A stretch of DNA of 64,000 bases from Paenibacillus terrigena DSM 21567 (lineage in GTDB: Bacteria > Bacillota > Bacilli > Paenibacillales > Paenibacillaceae). The stretch covers positions 62,001 to 126,000 of the forward strand of contig NZ_KB895418.1 of the NCBI RefSeq assembly GCF_000374845.1, given 5' to 3'. The notes below the pieces were generated by a model. It was not told where the DNA came from. It saw nothing but the letters and a program-made list of their open reading frames with translations, and ran no database searches. Below are positions 1 through 8,997 of this stretch, in pieces; positions within the stretch are counted from its first letter, which is position 1, and the number at the start of each line of letters is the position of its first letter. The position numbers and the translations under genes are program-made.

Positions 1-24
1 GTAACCGTTGACATCGTATCTTAA
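1..24 (+). CDS. khpA: KhpA (YlqC) RNA-binding KH protein, last codons only
   Basis: Read in frame 1 the window opens with VTVDIVS and a TAA stop at 22-24. B. subtilis KhpA/YlqC, a small KH-domain RNA-binding protein encoded just upstream of rimM, ends in a similar basic-hydrophobic strand (KVRLEIVE), so this is probably its C-terminus. Seven residues are too few for proof; the call rests on this similarity plus position before rimM. Confidence 0.5.
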   Translation, partial: VTVDIVS

Positions 25-36
25 GTGATCAGAGAA

Positions 37-67
37 GGGGTTGGGATGAATATCCCAGCCTCTTTTT
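37..67 (+). terminator. Intrinsic terminator after khpA
   Basis: An 11-bp stem (GGGGTTGGGAT, 37-47, with ATCCCAGCCTC, 52-62, including two G-U pairs) closes a GAAT loop and is followed by five Ts. It would end transcription 13 nt after the putative khpA stop and separate it from rimM. Confidence 0.75.
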
Positions 68-141
68 CATACCGAACGATGAGGTTGCACATGATAAGAG
101 CAGCCTTTTACATAGATCAAGATATATTCTAGGAGGTTCTT

Positions 142-660
142 ATGTCGGAACAATTATATACTGTAGGTAAAATTGTCAATACACATGGGATTCGTGGCGA
201 ACTTAAAATCGTGCCACAGACCGACTTTCCCGATGAGCGTTTTCAACCGAAAAGCAAGCTGTTCTTCCAGCACCCAGAGACGCTGCAACTAATCCCAGTC
301 GTTGTAGAAAGCTCCAGGTTGCAGAAGAATGTATATGTATTGAAATTCGCGGGATACGGCAATATCAACGATGTCGAGAAGTACAAAGGATGGCTGCTGA
401 AAATTGCAGATTCCGAGCGTAGAGCACTGGATGAAGATGAATACTATTACAGCGATATCATCGGATGTCAGGTCATGACAGACGAAGGTGAAGAACTTGG
501 CGTGATTCATGAAATTCTGAGTCCTGGTGCGAATGATGTGTGGGTTGTGAAGCGCAAAAAAGGCGATGATGTTCTGCTGCCGGTTATTGACGATGTCATT
601 CTGGATATCAATGTTCAGGAGAAGATCATTAAGGTTCACGTGATGGAAGGGTTAATATAG
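142..660 (+). CDS. rimM: Ribosome maturation factor RimM
   Basis: A 172-aa cytoplasmic protein of normal family length that helps mature the 30S subunit by binding ribosomal protein S19 near the 16S rRNA 3' domain. The N-terminus has the RimM barrel signature ([18 protein letters not shown], residues 6-23). The C-terminal PRC-barrel-like half carries [12 protein letters not shown] and LLPVIDDVI. The ATG follows AGGAGG with about 6 nt spacing. The stop is one base before the trmD start, so rimM and trmD are co-transcribed, as in most Firmicutes. Confidence 0.97.
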   Translation: MSEQLYTVGKIVNTHGIRGELKIVPQTDFPDERFQPKSKLFFQHPETLQLIPVVVESSRLQKNVYVLKFAGYGNINDVEKYKGWLLKIADSERRALDEDEYYYSDIIGCQVMTDEGEELGVIHEILSPGANDVWVVKRKKGDDVLLPVIDDVILDINVQEKIIKVHVMEGLI

Positions 661-661
661 T

Positions 662-1399
662 ATGCGAATGGATGTCCTTACCTTATTCCCGGAGATGTTC
701 GAAGGGGTTTTCAATAGCAGTATTTTAGGAAAAGCCCAGGAGAAAGGAATCGTGAAGCTTCGCGCACACAACTTCCGCGAGCACGCCAACAATAAACATA
801 ATACGGTCGATGACTACCCTTACGGTGGCGGTGGCGGGATGGTTCTCAAGGCTGAGCCGATTTTCTCGGCAGTAGAGTCCTTGATCGAAGAAGATGCCCC
901 GAAACCGCGTGTCATTCTAATGTGCCCGCAAGGGGAACGCTATACACAGGCAAAGGCCGAAGAGCTTGCCAAGGAAGAGCATCTCATCTTTATTTGCGGA
1001 CATTACGAAGGCTATGACGAGCGGATACGTGAATATCTGGTGACTGACGAGCTGTCTGTAGGTGATTATGTCTTAACCGGCGGTGAGCTGCCGGCGATGA
1101 CGATTATCGATAGCGTGGCGCGGCTGCTCCCAGGCGTCCTAGGAAATGAGACGTCAGCCGTTACAGATTCCTTCAGCACAGGGCTTCTGGAATATCCGCA
1201 TTATACGCGGCCTGCCGATTTTCGCGGTATGAAGGTACCGGATATTTTGTTATCCGGTCATCATGCGAATGTGGAAGCGTGGCGTAAGCAGCAATCGTTG
1301 CGCCGGACGTTAGAGCGGCGGCCTGATCTGCTTGAGCATGTGGAGTTAAATAAGAAAGAAAAGAAATGGCTACAAGACATATTAAATGAACAGGCTTAA
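662..1399 (+). CDS. trmD: tRNA (guanine-N1-)-methyltransferase TrmD
   Basis: 245 aa. Methylates G37 of tRNAs next to the anticodon using S-adenosylmethionine, preventing +1 frameshifting. Visible family motifs are [13 protein letters not shown] at the N-terminus, the glycine-rich [14 protein letters not shown], the SAM-binding trefoil-knot segment ([12 protein letters not shown], then [15 protein letters not shown]), and [22 protein letters not shown]. Two in-frame ATGs (662 and 668) lie close together; either may start translation. In B. subtilis rplS follows; here a terminator and about 42 kb of other DNA intervene. Confidence 0.97.
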   Translation: MRMDVLTLFPEMFEGVFNSSILGKAQEKGIVKLRAHNFREHANNKHNTVDDYPYGGGGGMVLKAEPIFSAVESLIEEDAPKPRVILMCPQGERYTQAKAEELAKEEHLIFICGHYEGYDERIREYLVTDELSVGDYVLTGGELPAMTIIDSVARLLPGVLGNETSAVTDSFSTGLLEYPHYTRPADFRGMKVPDILLSGHHANVEAWRKQQSLRRTLERRPDLLEHVELNKKEKKWLQDILNEQA

Positions 1400-1426
1400 C
1401 GCGAAAATCAAATATTATTCGATGAT

Positions 1427-1463
1427 ACACCTTTCAGCTTCTAGTCTGGAAGGTGTTTTTTTA
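1427..1463 (+). terminator. Intrinsic terminator after trmD
   Basis: Stem ACACCTTTCAG (1427-1437) pairs with CTGGAAGGTGT (1446-1456, one G-U pair) and runs into a T tract. It marks the end of the rimM-trmD transcript and the left edge of the large insertion before rplS. Confidence 0.85.
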
Positions 1464-1474
1464 TTGCAGCTTCG

Positions 1475-1527
1475 AAAAAAAAGAATGTCGCAGAATTGAC
1501 GATTTATCAGTCGATTCTGCGACATTC
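1475..1527 (-). terminator. Leftward terminator ending the secreted CBM9-protein operon
   Basis: An 18-bp inverted repeat (1483-1500 with 1510-1527, one mismatch) is followed, reading the minus strand, by eight Ts (1475-1482). It lies about 50 nt past the stop of the minus-strand gene ending at 1575, convergent with the trmD terminator. Confidence 0.85.
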
Positions 1528-1574
1528 GTAGGCACATATCACGATTTTTCTGCTGTTATTCGTTCTTCAAGAAT

Positions 1575-3458
1575 TTAGTTGCCTTTTGGTACCGTTACCG
1601 TTGCGCTGACCGATGAGCTCAGTCCCGCATGATCAAATACCGTATACGTTACTGTATATACACGGCCAGTTCCGCGACCTGATCGTTCTGCGCGCAGCTT
1701 AAACGAAGTGTCAGGCGTTCCGTACGCAGCATCTTGAATATCGTTGCTCGTGTTTCCATCACCCAAGTTATTATCGTCCTCATTGCTCGTGATCGAGGTC
1801 AGCTCGAAAGAGGAGATCCCTGAAAATTGATCACTATTCGTTATAGTCACCTCGATAGGCACCATTTTATGATTTGGTGGCGACAAAACTGTTTTGTCTA
1901 AGGTTAATGCTATCGTTGGAGGGGTTTTATCGATTTTGAGCTGGATTGATTGCGGTTTCTCAACATTACCAGCGTTATCTATACCACGGTATTCCACAAC
2001 ATGGACACCTTCCTCAGCAATGGTGAACGGAGCACTGTATACCAACCAATCACCGTTATTGATGCGATATTCTGTTCTGTTCACGCCAATCGAATCGCTG
2101 TAGGTTGCCATTGTTACAGTGACGTCCGAAGTATACCATCCATTGCTTCCATTTGGCGATGGCGGGTCCAGGGCAACCGTCGTCATGGGGCCTGACGTGA
2201 TCGTCAAATCGATCGTCGAGGTCGCCGTATCTCCAGCTAGATCGGTGACGATAACCTGGAATTGATCTCTGCCCGTATAGTTTTGATTCGGTGTATACGT
2301 CCAATTGCCATCGGCGCTCACGTTAACCGCACCGTGAGCAGGAGCGGCGCCTAAAGAATAGGTTAATGGATCTCCATCCGGATCTGTTCCCACAACGATG
2401 CCGCTGACCGGTGTATTCACCAAAGTGGTATATGTTGCATTGGTTACTGTTGGTGGCTCATTCTCACGGAACAGCAAGCCTTGGATATACGATTCTCTCA
2501 GATCCTCAGCATCATAACGCAGTTCAAACCAACTATTTACATGCTGATATAACACATCAATTTCTGCTGCATTCATATGGTCTAAATTCGGGATATTGCT
2601 GCCGTTCGCTCGACCCTGAGCAATTAATGGTTGAAGGTAACGATGATAGAAGTTATCATCATCAGAATCGCCATTAAGCCAGGTTGTGTCCAGCTGAGAA
2701 GCTGTCTCGTTAAATTTGTTCCAAGCTTTACGAATGATATTTTTCTGGATAGCTATTCGCTGTTCTTCAGTCGGTGCTTGGAAGTCGAGTGTGTTGAATC
2801 TTCCGACTTGGTGCACATGTCCTCCCCAAGTGGGAGAGAAGCCGGAGGGGGCCCAACGAATCATGCTGAACATCCAGTCTTCGCCGTTCAGCGGTACATC
2901 ATCATAGTAGGTCTCCCATGGAATCATAACGACAGTCCCCCATCCGGTTGGGATTTCTTCATTCGTTACGGTGACGTTGCCATTAAGCGGACGATTATTG
3001 CGATTCTCCGTCTGCCATTCGTAATACTCGATGGGGCTATCATTCGTAGGCACAATCATCTGATGGTAGGGAACACCGTCTAGCCCAGTCTGCAAGAAGA
3101 ATTCAATGGAACTGTTCTTCAATACGCCGTTTGTTTCCCTTTCAGGCTCGTTAGATTGGAAAAAAATATAAATTCCATCCTCATTGTACACGATATAGAA
3201 TCCGGTATCGCGAGTACCGCCGGGCGGTATCGGATTTTCCACCCAATATTGGACAAACCGATTTTCTTTATAATCTGGATTGTTGAAGAAACTGCTGTTA
3301 TACCAGTCCGATGGTGTAGCCAAATGTCCAGTCGTATATTTCACGTGGTATGCTAGCCTATTTACATCCTGCGCCGCAGCCACATTTGGCAAGCATGAGA
3401 AAATGGGTAATAACATGAGCATCAGCATCAGCAAGCATCGTAACGTTCTATTCGCCAA
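1575..3458 (-). CDS. Secreted multidomain protein with CBM9-like and Ig/cadherin-like domains
   Basis: About 627 aa from a TTG at 3458. An ATG 24 bases upstream (3482) is also open, but the TTG has an AAGGAGG site at proper spacing and directly begins a signal peptide (MANRTLRCLLML... ending near VAAA). Residues about 30-260 resemble a carbohydrate-binding family 9/DOMON-like sandwich (GIYIFFQSNEPE, SSIEFFLQTGLDG, WGTVVMIPWETYYDD). Next comes a cadherin-like repeat (TDPDGDPLTYSLG, GNWTYTPNQNYTGRDQF), then an Ig-like segment (YRGIDNAGNVEKPQ) and a final HYR-like domain. No catalytic motif was recognised, so it is probably a surface or exported glycan-binding protein. The site overlaps the stop of the upstream GH-like gene, implying translational coupling. 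Confidence 0.75.
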   Translation of the reverse strand: MANRTLRCLLMLMLMLLPIFSCLPNVAAAQDVNRLAYHVKYTTGHLATPSDWYNSSFFNNPDYKENRFVQYWVENPIPPGGTRDTGFYIVYNEDGIYIFFQSNEPERETNGVLKNSSIEFFLQTGLDGVPYHQMIVPTNDSPIEYYEWQTENRNNRPLNGNVTVTNEEIPTGWGTVVMIPWETYYDDVPLNGEDWMFSMIRWAPSGFSPTWGGHVHQVGRFNTLDFQAPTEEQRIAIQKNIIRKAWNKFNETASQLDTTWLNGDSDDDNFYHRYLQPLIAQGRANGSNIPNLDHMNAAEIDVLYQHVNSWFELRYDAEDLRESYIQGLLFRENEPPTVTNATYTTLVNTPVSGIVVGTDPDGDPLTYSLGAAPAHGAVNVSADGNWTYTPNQNYTGRDQFQVIVTDLAGDTATSTIDLTITSGPMTTVALDPPSPNGSNGWYTSDVTVTMATYSDSIGVNRTEYRINNGDWLVYSAPFTIAEEGVHVVEYRGIDNAGNVEKPQSIQLKIDKTPPTIALTLDKTVLSPPNHKMVPIEVTITNSDQFSGISSFELTSITSNEDDNNLGDGNTSNDIQDAAYGTPDTSFKLRAERSGRGTGRVYTVTYTVFDHAGLSSSVSATVTVPKGN

Positions 3459-3471
3459 GGATATCTCCTCC

Positions 3472-5586
3472 TTATTCCGCATGGGCTAGGTTGAGCATCT
3501 TCATGATGTGCTGGATCATTTCGGACCGAATGAGATCCGAGTTGGTCGAACGTTCATCGGTCTTTTCCAGCCAAGTCAAGGCCTTAGATGCTGCTGCGAT
3601 GCGAGCTGCATCGCCTGAAGCAAGCGCATCTTGTGCGACCAGCTTGAGTTTGGTTGCATAACGGATATCGTCGATGCCTTCGCGGAAGCCTTCCCATGCC
3701 AGCGTATCGATTACATCCGTTTTCGTCGGGTACACGAAGTTGAATCCGCGGAACGTAGCATCAATGTACTCACTCCATGCGCTGACGATATCGCTCTCGA
3801 AATACCAGATATAGTTGTAGGTTGCATCGTAATTCGCTTTATACAGCCACATGCCGTGACGCTGACGCATCATATCTGGGTTCTCCGGTCCTGAATGCGG
3901 ATGAGCGTAGTTCGTTATTAGTTTATCGCTGCCCAGGGCATGCCAAGCATTCGCCTTCTCACGAGTCGGCTCTCCAGCCCAGTCTATGAATTCCTCCGTT
4001 GTCGGCAACTCCAGGTGGGTTGCATTCCCTGTCGCGAACACTTTCGCACCCACATCCTCCTTGATGTAATTCCAGAGAGGCTGCTGCCACAGCAATCGAT
4101 TCCATTCTGCTTCATCCCACCCGTCAAAGTAGATGTTTGTATGGCCGACTGCAGCGGAGACGGCATCAAACGTCTGTCGTATGTAATCCTTCGCAGGTTC
4201 AAGCGTTGCCAAATATGCGTTGTACTTGCTCTCCATCGCAGCTCTATTCGCATCCGTCGGATTCGCTTCATAGGCGTTCTTCGCAATTAAATAACTGTTC
4301 CATATGCTATAGTATTCATTCGACGTGAACGCAGGACCTGCGCCAAAGAACGGATTCAAGTGAACACCGGCTTGCTTCATCAGTTCTATTTGACGAAGGA
4401 AGTTCTGTGGTCGATCAACGTCATATGGTGAATGTGGCGGCAGGTTCACAACATTATGCTCCACCAAGTTGCGATAGTGGTTCAGCAGCGTCTGCTCTGC
4501 AAGCTGTGTATTTCCTCCATTTCCTTTTAATTCATTCTTCATCGTGGAGCCATGCATCATCATGACGTAGAAATCCTTGTTCAGGTCATAATTGGTTTTC
4601 GGATCCGGCAGCTCAAATGGCAGCACGTTGATCTTGAGCGTCAATTGCCCAGCAGGGGCTCCGTTTGCCGTTATACCAATCCTTCCTGTGTATACTCCTT
4701 CAGGCGTACCGCTAGGCACTTTCGTCGTAACCCACATCTGTTTTGACTGGCCTTGCTTCAGAGCGATCGGCAGCAATACCGGGCTATCCTCAACCGGTTG
4801 TGTCCATCGATTGAAAAATTGAGGAGGGCTCCCAGATATATTTACATATTGAGACCCTGTCGGATAATCGACACGTAGGAAATTTTTCTTTTGCCCATCG
4901 TCCAGATTGATCAGATTCTCATCGTGCAGTAGAAGTTCGGGCACAAGGACGTCCTTGGAATCATCAAAGAAATAACTCTGCCAAGCGGTTCCGCCTTGAT
5001 ACCATGTCTTCACTACGTGCATGTCTATAGCGCTTGCTGGGATTGTGCTGCCGCTGCTCCCTTGAAGGTCATAAACTTTAAAGGTAACAGAGCTTACATC
5101 GCTTAATGGAGCGAGCACGAACGAAGCGGCTTCGAATTCACCTTGCGCGGAGACAATCTTAAGCTGGTCGCTTACTTTACCGTCCGCAGGGAGGTTATCA
5201 GGGAGCCGCATTTCCGGACTAAGCGCCTTTACCGAATACACGATAAAGGGGGAGTTAGCCCAGAGTTCAGTAGAACCGCTGGGATTCGTATCCTTCACCA
5301 GCTTTAAAGCGTATTTCAATGCTTTATCCGTTGTTAGGCCCTGCGCATAGGATATCTCCGAAGTTTCCAACACGGCATTCGCTTGATCGCGCACGCTTTC
5401 TAGAAATTGCTTCAATGGCACACGGCTTGTCGTTGTGATCAACGAATTGAGTTTGTTGACTTGCGTGGAAAGTTCGCTTCTCGACCCATTTTCACTAGAT
5501 GCTTGAACCTTATGCGGTAATCCCGTCCATACCATTAGCAGCAAACAGACCGTGATAGCAGCCACGAAAAGGCGCTTTCGCATCAT
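3472..5586 (-). CDS. Secreted GH123/DUF4091-type glycoside hydrolase-like protein
   Basis: 704 aa with a signal peptide (residues 1-29, cleavage near VQAS). After an N-terminal helical stretch and a beta-sandwich (about 110-330) comes a TIM-barrel-like region with IYFDGWDEAEWN. D491-E492 match the adjacent Asp-Glu pair used by GH123 enzymes (beta-N-acetylgalactosaminidases working by substrate-assisted catalysis). The C-terminal TLAWEGFREGIDDIRYATKL is typical of DUF4091. The family match is by motif only; GalNAc specificity is inference. It is the third gene of a leftward operon after the solute-binding protein and RidA, and probably degrades the glycan whose fragments the transporter imports. 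Confidence 0.75.
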   Translation of the reverse strand: MMRKRLFVAAITVCLLLMVWTGLPHKVQASSENGSRSELSTQVNKLNSLITTTSRVPLKQFLESVRDQANAVLETSEISYAQGLTTDKALKYALKLVKDTNPSGSTELWANSPFIVYSVKALSPEMRLPDNLPADGKVSDQLKIVSAQGEFEAASFVLAPLSDVSSVTFKVYDLQGSSGSTIPASAIDMHVVKTWYQGGTAWQSYFFDDSKDVLVPELLLHDENLINLDDGQKKNFLRVDYPTGSQYVNISGSPPQFFNRWTQPVEDSPVLLPIALKQGQSKQMWVTTKVPSGTPEGVYTGRIGITANGAPAGQLTLKINVLPFELPDPKTNYDLNKDFYVMMMHGSTMKNELKGNGGNTQLAEQTLLNHYRNLVEHNVVNLPPHSPYDVDRPQNFLRQIELMKQAGVHLNPFFGAGPAFTSNEYYSIWNSYLIAKNAYEANPTDANRAAMESKYNAYLATLEPAKDYIRQTFDAVSAAVGHTNIYFDGWDEAEWNRLLWQQPLWNYIKEDVGAKVFATGNATHLELPTTEEFIDWAGEPTREKANAWHALGSDKLITNYAHPHSGPENPDMMRQRHGMWLYKANYDATYNYIWYFESDIVSAWSEYIDATFRGFNFVYPTKTDVIDTLAWEGFREGIDDIRYATKLKLVAQDALASGDAARIAAASKALTWLEKTDERSTNSDLIRSEMIQHIMKMLNLAHAE

Positions 5587-5621
5587 CTAGTCCCTCCCAT
5601 AAACCATATTTTTCGTCGCGG

Positions 5622-6002
5622 TTAATTGTCCTTTTTGAGCATGGCAATTACATCAATCTCAACGAGTAGGTTAAAATTCAATTCACAATATATGAGAGTA
5701 CGCGCAGGAAATGGCTGGGGGAGCAGTCTAGCGTAGATTTGATTAAATGGCTCATAATGATTGCGGTCGGTTAAGAAGACATTGACTTTAACGATATTTT
5801 CCAAATTCAAGCCTGATTGCGTTAGGATTCGTTCGATGTTACGTATCGTCGCAATGGTTTGGCCTTCAAGATCATCAGACAAAATTTCACCCGTTTCAGG
5901 ATCCAAACCGGCTTGACCTGATACAAATAGCAATGTTTCGGATTGTGAAGTGTTTGAAAAAGGGGGCGCATCTGTTCCGTATTTCGGTATATTTTCGTTC
6001 AC
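5622..6002 (-). CDS. RidA/YjgF family enamine/imine deaminase
   Basis: 126 aa from a GTG at 6002, which follows GGAGAGG; a longer open frame upstream (to 6092) has no homology-like sequence. Family features are LFVSGQAGLDPETGEI, the invariant arginine in FPARTLIYCELN and the EIDVIAML C-terminal strand. RidA proteins form trimers that hydrolyse reactive enamine/imine intermediates made by PLP enzymes, releasing ammonia. Its place between a solute-binding protein and a glycosidase, with an aminotransferase in the divergent operon, suggests it deals with an amino-sugar or amino-acid intermediate. Confidence 0.85.
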   Translation of the reverse strand: MNENIPKYGTDAPPFSNTSQSETLLFVSGQAGLDPETGEILSDDLEGQTIATIRNIERILTQSGLNLENIVKVNVFLTDRNHYEPFNQIYARLLPQPFPARTLIYCELNFNLLVEIDVIAMLKKDN

Positions 6003-6049
6003 TACGCATGTTCCTCTCCAATGATAAATCGATAATAGCGACGAGCTAT

Positions 6050-6090
6050 AAAAGAGAAGAGGAGGCCGTTGATATATGCTCAACAGCCTC
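6050..6090 (-). terminator. Attenuating hairpin between solute-binding protein and ridA
   Basis: Minus-strand stem GAGGCTGTTGA (6090-6080) pairs with TCAACGGCCTC (6072-6062), followed by a pyrimidine-rich CTCTTCTCTTTT. Such an imperfect terminator after a binding-protein gene commonly makes that protein more abundant than the downstream products. Confidence 0.6.
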
Positions 6091-6124
6091 AAACTCTCTT
6101 GATGCTTCTATTTGACGTAGGAAC

Positions 6125-7495
6125 TTACCACCCTAGAGCTTTGCGGGCTGCAGCTGCATTTGTATTATATTTTTCAACGAATGGGATAATCTCGTTAAAG
6201 TCTCCGCCTTTTGCTAGTTTGGTTTGAATTCTTCCGAGAACACCATCCATTAAGTAACTGAACTCCGTAATCGCAGGGTCTCTTGAGAATACAGGCATAT
6301 TCCCGTTCATCTTGATGGCTTCAACGTTTTTACCTTTCCACATCTCGACTTGATCATAATAGCTGTCTAATGCCGGAGTTCTTACAAATGCGCCGGAACC
6401 ATTCTCGATCATGGTCTTCTGCGCTTCTTCACTGAACAAGAAACTGATATACATAAAGGCCTCTTCTTTATGCTTGGATCCTTTCGGAATGGCAATCGCT
6501 CCAGCTTGATGAACAGTAGCTTGCGTAACCTTTCCTTTCGGCATTGGGAGAACATCCCACTCGAATTTAGCGTTCTCTTTCAAGCCTGGCAAGTACCAGT
6601 CTGCTCCGATCATAAATAAGAAATTGCCCTTATAGAACGCTCCATCCTGATCAAAGCCTAATGATTTGGCTTCTTCTTGTGTAGGCTGGATATGCCATTT
6701 GGTTGTTAACTCTTGAACCCACTTCAAATCGGCTAGTACACCAGGCGAATTTGCTACACTTTGCGTCATATCCTCATTCATGAGACGATAGTTGGCAGCG
6801 TTGCCATTTGCTATCGGCATAATTTGAGATAAGTCGCCACTTAAGCCGATTCCGCCCCATTCGTTGGCGCTTGGGTTCGTTGCTTTCTTAGCCATTTCGA
6901 GGAATTGATCGTAAGTCCAATCGTTCGAAGGCATTTCCTGACCGGATTTCATTAGCAAATCTTTGTTAACAACGACCCACATCGGGATATCGGAGTATGG
7001 GATTGTATATTGCTTGCCGCCTGTTTGAAACGCTTCCAAAAATCCTGGAACCGTAGCTGCGTTCTTAATTCGTTCATCCTTCTCTACATAAGGCTTCAAG
7101 TCTTCCAATAGGTCGCCGCTCATCCATTCAACTAAGCCGTTGTCCAGGAATACGAGATCAGATTCTTCACCAGCGACAATGTTTTTAATGATTCCTCCGT
7201 TAATCTTTGTAATCGGCTCAATGGTGATCCATGGATACATCTCGTGGAATTTGTCAAACAATGCTTGGTTAGGACCTACAAACCAAGTGTGCAGCTTCAA
7301 GGTCACGGGATCTTTCTTCTCGGGTTCAGGCGTAGAGGTAGGAGCAGGGTCTGACTGCTTTTCACCCGTTTGAGCAGGTGGATCTTTTGGTGTATCCGTT
7401 GCGGAATTGCCTCCGCCGGAACATGCTGTTAAGACGAGAAAAAAAGTAAGTATGACCAGTAATGAACTCCGCAGCTTGATATGACGTGACTTCAT
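6125..7495 (-). CDS. Extracellular solute-binding lipoprotein of a sugar ABC importer (family 1)
   Basis: 456 aa from the ATG at 7495, preceded by AGGGGGAATTCGA; the open frame extends to 7579 but the extension lacks a signal sequence. It starts MKSRHIKLRSSLL, with a hydrophobic stretch ending in the lipobox VLTAC, then a Gly/Ser/Pro-rich linker. The mature part has family-1 features (TLKLHTWFVGPNQALFDKF, GAIAIPKGSKHKEEAFMYISFL). It captures an oligosaccharide or similar solute outside the membrane for the permeases encoded divergently. It is one of two binding proteins at this locus and the first gene of its operon. Confidence 0.93.
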   Translation of the reverse strand: MKSRHIKLRSSLLVILTFFLVLTACSGGGNSATDTPKDPPAQTGEKQSDPAPTSTPEPEKKDPVTLKLHTWFVGPNQALFDKFHEMYPWITIEPITKINGGIIKNIVAGEESDLVFLDNGLVEWMSGDLLEDLKPYVEKDERIKNAATVPGFLEAFQTGGKQYTIPYSDIPMWVVVNKDLLMKSGQEMPSNDWTYDQFLEMAKKATNPSANEWGGIGLSGDLSQIMPIANGNAANYRLMNEDMTQSVANSPGVLADLKWVQELTTKWHIQPTQEEAKSLGFDQDGAFYKGNFLFMIGADWYLPGLKENAKFEWDVLPMPKGKVTQATVHQAGAIAIPKGSKHKEEAFMYISFLFSEEAQKTMIENGSGAFVRTPALDSYYDQVEMWKGKNVEAIKMNGNMPVFSRDPAITEFSYLMDGVLGRIQTKLAKGGDFNEIIPFVEKYNTNAAAARKALGW

Positions 7496-7696
7496 TCGAA
7501 TTCCCCCTAAGATATGAAATAGATTCAAGTACATGCAAAGCACTGGATTCTGTTTCCCTCTGGGATGCCTAAACATCATGGACGAATGCTAAGTCCTAAG
7601 AGCTCTAATCCTCCTCCTTCTGCGTTATTTGCTGTCTTGGATGCGGCAACTATATTATTCATCAGGTGGGATAACATGGAAGAAGTTCTTGAGACG

Positions 7697-7724
7697 ATTT
7701 TATCATGATAGTTTTTCATGTCAA
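7697..7724 (-). promoter_or_regulatory. SigA-type promoter for the leftward operon
   Basis: On the minus strand TTGACA (7724-7719) and TAAAAT (7702-7697) are separated by 16 bp, about 200 nt upstream of the solute-binding lipoprotein start. It diverges from the promoter at 7788-7816; the 7496-7869 gap holds these promoters and a palindrome, and no gene. Confidence 0.7.
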
Positions 7725-7762
7725 CAAACTTTTTTCACGTATGCTAAAAAAATAATGTTAAA

Positions 7763-7776
7763 TTCATGTACATGAA
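7763..7776. promoter_or_regulatory. Palindromic candidate operator in divergent promoter region
   Basis: TTCATGTACATGAA is a perfect 14-bp palindrome between the two divergent promoters, 12 bp upstream of the rightward -35. A half-site TTCATGT (7715-7721) overlaps the leftward -35. It is well placed to control both operons at once, possibly by one of the two IclR proteins encoded downstream; that link is inference. Confidence 0.5.
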
Positions 7777-7787
7777 ATGATTTTATA

Positions 7788-7816
7788 TTTACGATAGTCA
7801 TTTTATTTGCTATGAT
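7788..7816 (+). promoter_or_regulatory. SigA-type promoter for the rightward transport operon
   Basis: TTTACG (7788-7793) and TATGAT (7811-7816) are spaced 17 bp apart and lie about 54 nt upstream of the ATPase start at 7870. Confidence 0.65.
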
Positions 7817-7869
7817 GTTCCTAAATATGGGATTTGTTAATATTTCTCAGTTCATGGGGGTATCGATTT

Positions 7870-8997
7870 ATGGGGAGCGTAGAGTTCAACCACGTATATA
7901 AATACTATAAAGGTGAAAGTAATCCTTCTGTTCATGATTTTCACTTGACCATTGAAGATGGGGAATTTCTCGTTATGGTTGGGCCTTCCGGATGCGGTAA
8001 GTCAACGACGCTGCGAATGTTGGCAGGCTTGGAGGACGTATCGAAAGGAGACATTTATATAGATGGAAAATTCATGAATTATGTATCTCCTAAAGATCGC
8101 GATATTGCCATGGTATTTCAGAATTATGCGTTATATCCGAACCTGACCGTCTACGAAAATATGGCTTTGGGATTGCAGCTGCATAAGGTTGCAAAGCATG
8201 ATATTGAACTACGAGTGAATCGGGCAGCAAGGATGCTTGAAATATCGGCATATTTAACCAAAAAGCCGAATCAATTGTCTGGCGGACAGAAGCAGAGGGT
8301 GGCACTAGGACGGGCGCTTGTCAGAGAACCGAAAGTATTTTTGATGGATGAGCCGCTCTCGAATTTGGATGCCAAGCTTAGAACGCAGACGCGAATGGAA
8401 ATCAGCAAGCTGCATAAACAGTTGAACACCACGATGGTGTATGTGACGCATGATCAGACAGAAGCGATGACAATGGGTACGAGAATTGTCGTTATGAAGG
8501 ACGGAAACATTGAGCAAGTAGCCCCACCACAGCGATTGTATGACTCCCCAGACAACCTCTTTGTAGCTGGATTTATCGGCACCCCTCAGATGAACTTTCT
8601 TCAAGGAACGATTGCAACCCACGACGGCGAATATTTCTTCGAAAATAAAAGATTGAAGTTGAAAATACATGACTCCTACATACCGCACATCAAGGCAGCC
8701 AACAGAAAAATACGAGAGGTGATTCTGGGGATCCGGCCGGAATACGTCGCTTGCGAAGGCTGGGCTCTTGAAGCCTACCCGGAATGGCAAGCATCAGCAA
8801 TCATCGATATGATTGAGCCGATGGGTTCCAATACGTTCCTATTTGCAACGATTGGTAAAGATACTGTCATATCCCGTGCGGAACCTCATACCCCGATTCA
8901 AATAGGCGAGACCGTAAAGCTGGTGATCCACATGGATAAGGCCCATCTGTTCGATTGTGAAAGCGGGGTATCCTTGGCAGTTCGGGGGGATCGTTGA
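7870..8997 (+). CDS. Sugar ABC transporter ATPase, MsmX/UgpC type
   Basis: 375 aa from the ATG at 7870, chosen because GGGGG lies 9 nt upstream and the protein then begins MGSVEFNHVYKYY like its relatives. Motifs in order: Walker A GPSGCGKST (38-46), Q-loop VFQNYALYP, signature LSGGQKQR, Walker B VFLMDEPLSNLDAK, H-loop VTHDQTEA, then a C-terminal TOBE region (LGIRPEYV). It powers import of carbohydrates by MalF/MalG-like permeases. It is the only ATPase here although two permease pairs follow, so it probably serves both. Confidence 0.95.
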   Translation: MGSVEFNHVYKYYKGESNPSVHDFHLTIEDGEFLVMVGPSGCGKSTTLRMLAGLEDVSKGDIYIDGKFMNYVSPKDRDIAMVFQNYALYPNLTVYENMALGLQLHKVAKHDIELRVNRAARMLEISAYLTKKPNQLSGGQKQRVALGRALVREPKVFLMDEPLSNLDAKLRTQTRMEISKLHKQLNTTMVYVTHDQTEAMTMGTRIVVMKDGNIEQVAPPQRLYDSPDNLFVAGFIGTPQMNFLQGTIATHDGEYFFENKRLKLKIHDSYIPHIKAANRKIREVILGIRPEYVACEGWALEAYPEWQASAIIDMIEPMGSNTFLFATIGKDTVISRAEPHTPIQIGETVKLVIHMDKAHLFDCESGVSLAVRGDR

